From Ramlibacter agri (GTDB lineage: Bacteria > Pseudomonadota > Gammaproteobacteria > Burkholderiales > Burkholderiaceae_C), in NCBI RefSeq assembly GCF_012927085.1, contig NZ_JABBFX010000004.1, forward strand, positions 124,001 through 188,000: a DNA stretch of 64,000 nucleotides, read 5' to 3'. The position numbers were made by a program, and so were the translations under genes. The notes beneath the pieces are model-generated. The model had not been told where the DNA came from. It was given only the letters and a program-made list of their open reading frames with translations, and did not search any database. Shown in pieces: positions 10,227 through 16,990 of the stretch (positions are counted from its first letter, which is position 1; every line of letters starts with the position of its first letter).

Positions 10227-11098
10227 TCGCGCCCCCGCGTGCCCAGCAGGCCGTGCGGCCGCACCAGCAGCACCAAGGTCATGGCAGCGAACAGCATCAC
10301 GTAGGCATAGCCGGGGTTGACCATGGATGTCAGGCTGATGATCTCACCGGCGATGAGTCCGCCGAGGATGGCGCCCGGGAAGGAGCCGACGCCACCGATG
10401 ACAACCACCACGAAGGTCTGGACCAGGATCGCTTCACCGACCTCGGGCGTCAACGACACCACCGGCGCATTGACGATGCCGGCGAAACCCGCCGCCATCG
10501 AGCCGATACCGAAGACGATCATGAAGACCCGATAGACGTCGATGCCCAGCGAGTCGACCATCACCGCGTCGTCGATGCCGGCGCGCACGATCAGGCCCAG
10601 CCGCGTGCGATAGAGCACCACGTAGAGCACCAGCAGCGCGATGGCCACGATGCCGACCACCGCCAGCCGGTAGGTCGGGTAGAACATGATGCCCAGGTTG
10701 GTGATGCCGGACAGCAGCGAAGGCGGCGTCACCGTCTTCGTGAGGCTGGAGAAGATCAGCCGGATGATCTCGACGAAGCAGATCGCCAGCCCGAAGGTGA
10801 CCAATAGCTGGTCCTCCCCGGGTCGCTGGTAGAAGTGCCGGATGATGACGCGCTCCATCAGCACGCCCAGCAGGCCGACGCACAGCGTGCCTGCCAGCAG
10901 GGCGAGCAGGAAGGACCCGCTCGCCTGCCAGGCCGCATAGCCTGCGTAGCCGCCCACCATGAACATGGCGCCATGAGCCAGGTTCAGCACGCCCAGCGTG
11001 CCGTAGATGATCGTCAGCCCGGACGCTATCAGCGCCAGCAAGGCGCCGAGAGCGAGGCCGTTGAACAGCTGCGAGAGGAAGTTCGACCAGGTGATCAT
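10223..11098 (-). CDS. livH: Branched-chain amino acid ABC transporter permease LivH
   Basis: A 291-residue inner-membrane permease with about eight hydrophobic segments. It carries the LivH hallmark NGLALGALLALIASGLTIIYG at the N-terminus, GVLNLAHGAMFMVGGY in the first third, and the EAA-like loop VVIGGVGSFPGAILGGLI. It pairs with the LivM half of the next gene to form the channel. It lies 25 bases downstream of the binding-protein gene and overlaps the fusion gene by 4 bases, so the whole set is one operon read leftward. Confidence 0.93.
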   Translation of the reverse strand: MITWSNFLSQLFNGLALGALLALIASGLTIIYGTLGVLNLAHGAMFMVGGYAGYAAWQASGSFLLALLAGTLCVGLLGVLMERVIIRHFYQRPGEDQLLVTFGLAICFVEIIRLIFSSLTKTVTPPSLLSGITNLGIMFYPTYRLAVVGIVAIALLVLYVVLYRTRLGLIVRAGIDDAVMVDSLGIDVYRVFMIVFGIGSMAAGFAGIVNAPVVSLTPEVGEAILVQTFVVVVIGGVGSFPGAILGGLIAGEIISLTSMVNPGYAYVMLFAAMTLVLLVRPHGLLGTRGRE

Positions 11099-11123
11099 GC
11101 GGCCTGCGCTGCGCGCCGCACGT

Positions 11124-12470
11124 TCAGGTGTAGCCGCCGAGGTTGCAGCCGAAGGCGTCCGGTTTCTGCATCAGGCCGGCGCCCGGGACCACTTCCACCA
11201 CTTCCCAGTAGTCTTCCTTGTTGCGCATCGCGCTCGGCTTCTTGCCGCGCACGATGACCACCGGGCGGATCAGCTGGTGGTCTTCCGGCCGCCAGCTCAC
11301 TTCGCCGACGAAGGAGTTGAGCTTGCGCGGCGACTCGTAGGACTTGATCACGTCCGGCGGGTAGAAGGTGCCGGCGTGCTCCACAGCCTCGGCCCAGAGC
11401 GCGAACTCCATGTACGCGTTCTCGGCGCCCCACTCGGGCTTGTAGCCGAACTTCTTCTCGAAGGTTTCGACGAACTGCTTGGCCAGCGGGTACTTGTCTT
11501 CCATCGTCCACCAGAAATCGGTGGCGGCGTAGACGCCCTCGGTGACGTCCGGGCCGACCTCGCGCGCGAGGAAGGGGATCTGGTACGGGATCACCAGCTT
11601 CATCTTCGGCAGCAGGCCGAACTGCTTGGCCTGCTGCGTTGACAGCACCGCGTCGTGGCCCCAGTTCACGTTGATCAGGAACTCGGCGCCCGAGTTGGCG
11701 ATGTTCGTGAGATAGGAGCTGTAGTCCGGCGCGCCCAGCGGCGAGACCTGGTTGGTCACCATCTGCCAGCCGCCGTTCTTGGTGAGGAAGTCGTTCACCG
11801 ACTTCGTCACCGTGTGGCCGTAGGTGTAGTCGGGCGTCATGAACGCCATCTTCTTGTTCTTGCCGTAGGCCTTCAGCAGGGCCGGGCCGATGGCGTCGGC
11901 GGCGGTCTGGCCGTAGAAGTTCTGCCGCACGCCGTAGCGCACGCAGTCCTTGCCGGTGGTGTCGTTGGAGCCCGAGATGCCGCAGACGAACAGCACCTTC
12001 TCGCGCTGCGCCAGCTTGTTCAGCGCGACCGCCACGGCACTCGAAGTGCCGCCGGTGATCATGATCGCCTTGTTCTCGGTGATGAAACGCTGCTGCGCCT
12101 GCACCGCGTCGTTGGGCTTGGCGGCCGAGTCGGCGACGCCGAATTTCAGCTGCTTGCCGAGCACGCCCTTGGTGGTCTTCGGCGAGATCGCCTTGATCAG
12201 CGGGTGGCCTTCGTTGATGTGCTCGATGGCCAGCTGGTAGCCCTTGAGTTCGTCTTCGCCCTGCACCGCGTAGGTGCCGGTGCGTGGCACCGAGATGCCG
12301 ATGAAGACCGAATCGCCCTGCGTGCCCGCGGGCCAGGTGCCTATCGGCGGCTGGTCCGCCGCATGGGCTGGCGTGACCAGCAGCGATGGCAATGCAAGGC
12401 CCCCGGCGGCGCCGATGCCTGCGCGCAGCACGCTGCGCCGGCTGGGGGAAGAGGAACGCTCATGCTTCAT
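11124..12470 (-). CDS. HAAT-type ABC transporter substrate-binding protein
   Basis: A 448-residue periplasmic binding protein of the type-1 fold, Leu/Ile/Val-binding superfamily (Peripla_BP_6). The N-terminus SRRSVLRAGIGAAGG followed by a hydrophobic stretch and AHAAD looks like a twin-arginine signal, so export through Tat as a folded protein is plausible. Domain segments such as VFIGISVPRTGTYAVQGEDE and ITGGTSSAVAVALNKLAQ match the family. ATG 12470 is preceded by AAGGAG at a good distance. An in-frame ATG at 12500 is less likely. The ligand is not predictable. Confidence 0.88.
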   Translation of the reverse strand: MKHERSSSPSRRSVLRAGIGAAGGLALPSLLVTPAHAADQPPIGTWPAGTQGDSVFIGISVPRTGTYAVQGEDELKGYQLAIEHINEGHPLIKAISPKTTKGVLGKQLKFGVADSAAKPNDAVQAQQRFITENKAIMITGGTSSAVAVALNKLAQREKVLFVCGISGSNDTTGKDCVRYGVRQNFYGQTAADAIGPALLKAYGKNKKMAFMTPDYTYGHTVTKSVNDFLTKNGGWQMVTNQVSPLGAPDYSSYLTNIANSGAEFLINVNWGHDAVLSTQQAKQFGLLPKMKLVIPYQIPFLAREVGPDVTEGVYAATDFWWTMEDKYPLAKQFVETFEKKFGYKPEWGAENAYMEFALWAEAVEHAGTFYPPDVIKSYESPRKLNSFVGEVSWRPEDHQLIRPVVIVRGKKPSAMRNKEDYWEVVEVVPGAGLMQKPDAFGCNLGGYT

Positions 12471-12517
12471 CTGGAATCTCCTTGATTCGTCGACCGGCAC
12501 GGATATATCTTCACGCG

Positions 12518-12547
12518 ATACTTTTCGAGTCTATCGGCGCGTGACAA
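12518..12547 (-). promoter_or_regulatory. Candidate sigma70 promoter of the HAAT importer operon
   Basis: Read on the minus strand, a TTGTCA -35-like hexamer (12542-12547) stands 18 bases from AAGTAT (12518-12523). This would give a leader of about 40 bases before the binding-protein ATG at 12470. The -35 is good and the -10 is weak, so this is only a candidate. Confidence 0.3.
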
Positions 12548-12593
12548 GTCGTTGCCATCCGCACAAGCCCTTAGCGATGCGCGAATGCGTGCG

Positions 12594-12619
12594 CACAACC
12601 CTGAAGAGTCAGGGTTGTG
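12594..12619. promoter_or_regulatory. Perfect 11-bp inverted repeat between folD and the importer operon
   Basis: The arms CACAACCCTGA and TCAGGGTTGTG are exact reverse complements separated by AGAG. There is no T-tract on either side, so a simple intrinsic terminator is unlikely. It lies about 125-150 bases upstream of the binding-protein start and 57-82 bases past the folD stop. It may be a regulator binding site for the importer or a 3' processing hairpin of folD mRNA. Confidence 0.45.
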
Positions 12620-12648
12620 TAAGGAACAAGGAGTGGAGCAATGAGCGA

Positions 12649-12667
12649 GGTTCGCGCTCGGCGAACC
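12649..12667 (-). terminator. Weak hairpin just past folD
   Basis: A 7-bp GC-rich stem (GGTTCGC and GCGAACC, loop GCTCG) begins 8 bases after the folD stop codon. No run of T follows in the direction of folD transcription, so termination efficiency is doubtful. Confidence 0.3.
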
Positions 12668-12675
12668 CGCTTCGA

Positions 12676-13524
12676 TCAAGCGGCGCGTTCGGCGGCTTCG
12701 ATCGTGTTCACCAGCAGCATCGCGCGCGTCATCGGGCCGACGCCACCGGGCACGGGCGTGATCCAGCCCGCGACTTCCTTGACGCCCGCGAAGTCGACGT
12801 CGCCACACAGCTTGCCTTCGTCGTTGCGGTTCATGCCGACGTCGATGATGACGGCGCCGGGCTTCACCATGTCCGCGGTCACGACGTTGCGACGGCCCAC
12901 GGCGGCGACGATGACGTCGGCCATCAGCGTGTGCGCCTTCAGGTCCTTGGTGCGGCTATGGCACAGGGTGACCGTCGCATCGCGACCGAGCAGCATCAGC
13001 GCCATCGGCTTGCCGACGTTGTTGCTGCGGCCGATGACGACGGCGTTCTTGCCCTTGAGGTCGAAGCCGATCGAGTCGATCAGCTTCAGGCAGCCATAGG
13101 GCGTGCAGGACCAGAAGCCGGGGAGGCCGGTGAGCAGGGCGCCCGCGCTCTGCACGTGGAAGCCATCGACGTCCTTGGCCGGCGCGATGGTCTCGATGAC
13201 CTTCTGCGCGTCCATGTGCCTGGGCAGCGGCAGCTGCACCAGGATGCCGTGCACCTTGGCGTCGGCGTTCAGCGCCTGCACGCGGGCGAGCAGGTCGGCC
13301 TCGCTCATGGTCGCGGGGTAGCGCTCCAGCGTGGCCTTCAGGCCGGTCTGCTCGCTGTCGGCCACCTTGTGCTTCACGTAGACCTGGCTGGCCGGGTCCT
13401 CGCCCACCAGGATGATGGCGAGGTGCGGCTCGACGCCTTTGGCCTTCAGGGCAGCCGTGCGGCCGGCGACTTCTTCGCGCGTCTTCTTGGCGAGCGCGTT
13501 GCCATCGATGATCTGGGCGGTCAT
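12676..13524 (-). CDS. folD: Bifunctional methylenetetrahydrofolate dehydrogenase / cyclohydrolase
   Basis: A 282-residue cytosolic enzyme that converts 5,10-methylene-THF to 10-formyl-THF with NADP, supplying one-carbon units for purines and formyl-Met. Recognisable segments are the catalytic Lys region SQVYVKHK, the substrate loop [10 protein letters not shown], the NADP-binding [17 protein letters not shown] and the C-terminal [10 protein letters not shown]. Length is normal. It is followed leftward by about 200 bases of regulatory sequence and preceded by a repeat element at 13544-13625. Confidence 0.96.
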   Translation of the reverse strand: MTAQIIDGNALAKKTREEVAGRTAALKAKGVEPHLAIILVGEDPASQVYVKHKVADSEQTGLKATLERYPATMSEADLLARVQALNADAKVHGILVQLPLPRHMDAQKVIETIAPAKDVDGFHVQSAGALLTGLPGFWSCTPYGCLKLIDSIGFDLKGKNAVVIGRSNNVGKPMALMLLGRDATVTLCHSRTKDLKAHTLMADVIVAAVGRRNVVTADMVKPGAVIIDVGMNRNDEGKLCGDVDFAGVKEVAGWITPVPGGVGPMTRAMLLVNTIEAAERAA

Positions 13525-13543
13525 GGGTTCGGAGAGGTTTCAA

Positions 13544-13625
13544 GAACGCAGAAGAAACGCAAAAGACGCAGAAGAGTCCATCTGGAGTTCTGCGTCTTCC
13601 GCGTACTTTGGCGCCTTCTGCGTTC
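13544..13625. repeat. Intergenic inverted-repeat element, ACGCAGAAG family
   Basis: Nested perfect arms: outer GAACGCAGAAG (13544-13554) with CTTCTGCGTTC (13615-13625), inner AGACGCAGAA (13564-13573) with TTCTGCGTCT (13588-13597). It fills most of the folD to response-regulator gap. Iterated ACGCAGAAG or ACGCAAAGG elements of this kind are, to my knowledge, common between genes in Burkholderiales. A related but distinct copy is at 39731-39821. Confidence 0.7.
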
Positions 13626-13645
13626 AAAAGGCGTTGGCGCGGTAC

Positions 13646-14272
13646 TCAGGCTTTCGGAGGAGTCTGGCCCAAAGCGATCTTCAGCAGGTCGGCCACCGTG
13701 TTGGCGTTCAGCTTTTCCATGATGTTGGCGCGGTGCGCCTCCACCGTCTTGATGCTGATACCCAGGTCGTCGGCGATCTGCTTGTTCAGGCGGCCGGCCA
13801 CGATGCGTTCGAGCACCTGGGCCTCGCGCGAGGTCAGCTTGGAGAGCAGGGCGTCGCGGCTGGCGGCGCTCTGGTATTCGGCGAAGGTGTCCTTGGCGCG
13901 TTCGAGCATGCGCTCGACCAGGCTCACCAGTTCGTCTTCCTTGAAGGGCTTCTGGATGAAATCCATCGCGCCCTTCTTCATGGTGTTCACCGCCATCGGC
14001 ACGTCGCCGTGGCCGGTGATGAAGACCACTGGGAGAGGCGACTTGCGCTCCACCAGCCGGTCCTGCAGTTCCAGGCCCGTCATCCCACCCATGCGGATGT
14101 CGACGATCAGGCAGGCGACTTCGCGCGGGTCGTAGCGGGCGAGGAAACTCTCCGCGGAATCGAAGCAGCGGACCCGGTAGTCCTTGCCTTCGAGCAACCA
14201 TTGCAGCGAATCGCGGACGGCCTCGTCGTCGTCCACCACATACACGGTGCCCTTCTTGGGAATCAAGCTCAT
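13646..14272 (-). CDS. FixJ-family two-component response regulator
   Basis: A 208-residue regulator. The receiver domain has the acidic pocket DDD at 14-16, phospho-acceptor Asp58 (LIVDIRM), the switch Thr in VVFITGHGD and Lys in IQKPF. The C-terminal LuxR/GerE helix-turn-helix carries LTSREAQVLERIVAG and IKTVEAHRANIMEKL. It overlaps the stop region of the sensor kinase gene by 4 bases (14269-14272), so the two are a cognate pair. Its position beside aceE suggests, but does not prove, control of the pyruvate dehydrogenase operon. Confidence 0.92.
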   Translation of the reverse strand: MSLIPKKGTVYVVDDDEAVRDSLQWLLEGKDYRVRCFDSAESFLARYDPREVACLIVDIRMGGMTGLELQDRLVERKSPLPVVFITGHGDVPMAVNTMKKGAMDFIQKPFKEDELVSLVERMLERAKDTFAEYQSAASRDALLSKLTSREAQVLERIVAGRLNKQIADDLGISIKTVEAHRANIMEKLNANTVADLLKIALGQTPPKA

Positions 14273-16806
14273 ACCGTCGTCACCCCCGCGTCCTTGCCGG
14301 CTATCGGATTTGTAGCACCGGAAACGGGAATCCAGAAGGAAAACCGGCATCCGGCAACTTCGCTGCCATTGTAGATGTTCTCGGCATGGACTCTTCCGTG
14401 GTGCGATTCCACGATCGTCCGGCACAGGTTGAGGCCGATGCCCATGCCTTCCGGCTTGGTCGAGAAGAAGGCTTCGTAGAGCCGGTCCATCACCTCGGGC
14501 GCGAGGCCCTGGCCGGAATCCAGCACCGAGAACTCCACCACCGGCTGTTCGTCGATCTGCTTGGGAATGACGCGCAGTTCGACGCTGCGGCGGCCCGGCG
14601 GGCGGCGGGCCTGCTCGATGGACTCGGCGGCGTTGCGCAGCAGGTTCACCAGCACCTGCTCGATCAGGATCGGGTCCACCATCAGTTCGGGCAGGCGGGC
14701 GGCCACATAGTGCGACATGCGCACGTTGCGCCGGCGCAGCTCGATTTCGGCCAGCTCGATCGCCTCGCTGACGATCACGCTCACGTCGGACAGCGTGCGG
14801 TTCGGCTCGCTGCGCTTCACGAAGCTGCGGATGCGCTGGATGATGGAGCCGGCGCGTTGTGCCTGCCGCGCCGTCTTGTCCAGCGCCGCCAGCACGTCGT
14901 CGTCGCTGATCTGCTTGCTCTTGATGCGCGAGACCAAGCCGTTGCAGTAGTTGCTGATGGCCGTCAGCGGCTGGTTCAGTTCGTGCGCCACGCTGGAGGC
15001 CATCTCGCCCATGGTGATCAGGCGGCTCGAGGTCTGCGCGCGTTCGGCCTGCGCGGCTGCCTGTTCCTCGGCGGCGCGGCGCGACGTGATGTCGGTGGCG
15101 ATGACCATCTGCGCCAGGCGGCCGTCCACCCAGTTCAGGTAGCGCGAGCGCACTTCCAGCCACTTGCCCAGTTCGGGCACGAAGATCTCGGCGTTCTCGG
15201 ACACGGCCGTCGTCAGGCTGCCGGTGGGCAGCCCGACGAAGGCGTCGACCTCGTCATTCACTTCGTCGCTGGCCCGCGGCTGTTCCGTCATGCCGGCCTG
15301 CGCCACCATGTTCAGGTGGCCCATGGCCTGGCTGCCGAACCACAGGCGGTACAGCTTGTTGGCGAACAGCAGCTCCTCGCTGCCCAGCGGCGCCACCGAC
15401 ACGGAGGCGTCGAGTGCCTCCAGCACCGTGGTGAAGCGCTCGTGGGATGCCTGCAACTGCTCGCGGATGCGGGTCGGCTCGGTGATGTCCGTCATCGACG
15501 TCATCCAGCCGGTCTGGTGGCCCTTGGCGTCCACCAGCGGGGACACGTAGAGGCGCGCATCGAACAGGCTGCTGTCCTTGCGCTTCACGCGCACCTGGAA
15601 GCCGCCCTGCACGGTGCGGCCCTGCAGTTCGTCTTCCAGCCGCGCCGACATCAGTTCGCGGTCTTCTTCCGGCCAGTAGGGGAAGGGCGGCGTGCGGCCA
15701 ACCAGCTCTGCCTCGGTCCAGCCCGTCATCTGGCAGAAGGCGGCATTGACGTAGGTGATGCGGCCATGCATGTCAAGGGCCCGCATGCCGGTCAGCATGG
15801 AGTTCTCCATGGCGCGCCGGAAGTTCGTCTCGGCCATCAGCGCCTGCTGCGCCTGCATGCGCCGCCGCGTATGCCGCCAATTGGCGATCAGCATCCAGCC
15901 GGTCATGGCGGACAGCGCGCCGACCAGCCAGAACAGGCCGGAGCCGATCACGCCCAGGCCGGTGCGGTAGGCCTGCGCGCGCACGACGAGGCCGTTGCCT
16001 ACGGGCGAGACCGGCACTTCGTATTCGTTGGGCTGGGCGGCCCAGGGCAGCAACTGCGTGGCGGGGTTGCGCGGCGGCACCGAGACGCCGGCCAGCATGC
16101 GGCCCTTGCCATCGAGCAGCGACACCGCGTACTTGGCCGCGATCTCGGTCGGCACGCCGTAGCGCAGCAGGCCGTCGATGGAGTATTCGCCGAGGATCAC
16201 GCCGCCGAACTTGCCCTGGTCCACCAGCGGCACGTGCAACTGCAGCAGGCCGGCGCTTTCGCTGCCCGCGACTGGCTGCGAGTAGACCGGCTGCTGCAGG
16301 TCGCGCGCGAGGCCGTACATGCTTTCGGTCTCGCCGGGCCGCAGCACTTCGCCAGGCACGCGCACCTGCGCATTGCTGATGCTGGGCGCGGCGTAGGCGG
16401 CCTTGATGCGGCGGCGCTCGTCGATCCAGGTGAGCATCAGCAGCTCGGGGTACTGGGCGATCATCGACTCGGCCCGTACCACGAATTCCTCGCTGTCCAC
16501 CTCCTTGTTGGAGATGTCGCGGGCCACCCGCATCAGCTGTTCCTGGCGTTCCAGCAGGCGCAGGCGCATGCGCTGCTGGGCGTATTCGACGTCGCGCTTG
16601 ACCGCTTCCTGCTCGCGGTCCATTTCTTCCAGCCGCAGGTACCAGAAGGCCGAGACGATGGCCGCCAGGAACAGCAGCACCGCCGCCAGCGGTGCCAGCA
16701 TGGCGTAACGGTCCTGCCGGGTGGGGGTCTGGCGGCGCCACCAGTGGCGCCACCAGTTGGGAATGGGACCTTCGGGCAGTAGCTCGGAGGGGGGTGAATC
16801 GTGCAT
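14269..16806 (-). CDS. Membrane PAS-domain sensor histidine kinase
   Basis: An 845-residue kinase. It has transmembrane segments at about 36-57 and 283-308 bounding a periplasmic sensor region, and a PAS domain at about 330-445 (TYVNAAFCQMTGW, ending with a PAC MTSMTDIT). A second PAS-like region lies at about 455-575, followed by a coiled coil, HisKA with the phospho-His at 608 in HELNQP, and a HATPase_c domain (LVNLLRNAAESI, LDSGQGL, GMGIGLNL). HELNQP and the overall plan resemble FixL/DctB/TodS-type kinases, with the periplasmic region suggesting an extracytoplasmic ligand. ATG 16806 is chosen; the frame extends to 16872 without a better start. Confidence 0.92.
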   Translation of the reverse strand: MHDSPPSELLPEGPIPNWWRHWWRRQTPTRQDRYAMLAPLAAVLLFLAAIVSAFWYLRLEEMDREQEAVKRDVEYAQQRMRLRLLERQEQLMRVARDISNKEVDSEEFVVRAESMIAQYPELLMLTWIDERRRIKAAYAAPSISNAQVRVPGEVLRPGETESMYGLARDLQQPVYSQPVAGSESAGLLQLHVPLVDQGKFGGVILGEYSIDGLLRYGVPTEIAAKYAVSLLDGKGRMLAGVSVPPRNPATQLLPWAAQPNEYEVPVSPVGNGLVVRAQAYRTGLGVIGSGLFWLVGALSAMTGWMLIANWRHTRRRMQAQQALMAETNFRRAMENSMLTGMRALDMHGRITYVNAAFCQMTGWTEAELVGRTPPFPYWPEEDRELMSARLEDELQGRTVQGGFQVRVKRKDSSLFDARLYVSPLVDAKGHQTGWMTSMTDITEPTRIREQLQASHERFTTVLEALDASVSVAPLGSEELLFANKLYRLWFGSQAMGHLNMVAQAGMTEQPRASDEVNDEVDAFVGLPTGSLTTAVSENAEIFVPELGKWLEVRSRYLNWVDGRLAQMVIATDITSRRAAEEQAAAQAERAQTSSRLITMGEMASSVAHELNQPLTAISNYCNGLVSRIKSKQISDDDVLAALDKTARQAQRAGSIIQRIRSFVKRSEPNRTLSDVSVIVSEAIELAEIELRRRNVRMSHYVAARLPELMVDPILIEQVLVNLLRNAAESIEQARRPPGRRSVELRVIPKQIDEQPVVEFSVLDSGQGLAPEVMDRLYEAFFSTKPEGMGIGLNLCRTIVESHHGRVHAENIYNGSEVAGCRFSFWIPVSGATNPIAGKDAGVTTV

Positions 16807-16941
16807 GAAGACCAATAGTTTAGGGGTGCGCGCCTCCCAGGCCAACGCGGCGAACCCTACGGCCGTGCACACCAGTTCACATTATGAAACCGCAGCGCAC
16901 CATTTGAAATCGCCCTCAACTTATGTCACACTCGCCCCCGC

Positions 16942-16959
16942 AGTACGCACCACCGTACT
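16942..16959. promoter_or_regulatory. Inverted repeat in the aceE leader region
   Basis: AGTACG (16942-16947) and CGTACT (16954-16959) are exact reverse complements six bases apart. They lie 32-49 bases upstream of the aceE ATG and between aceE and the divergent kinase gene. The spacing of about 1.2 helical turns between arm centres suits a dimeric regulator. A TTGAAA -35-like hexamer occurs further upstream at about 16903-16908. The bound factor is unknown; the FixJ-like regulator next door is an obvious candidate. Confidence 0.35.
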
Positions 16960-16990
16960 AAATTTCTTCCGCGACCCACAAGGAGACAAC

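Noticed and set aside
12641..13099. Plus-strand open frame with a good AAGGAG site, antisense to folD
   Set aside because: The protein is the reverse reading of folD, with no domain; the purine-rich site upstream is probably fortuitous. It could be an antisense RNA, but nothing else supports that.
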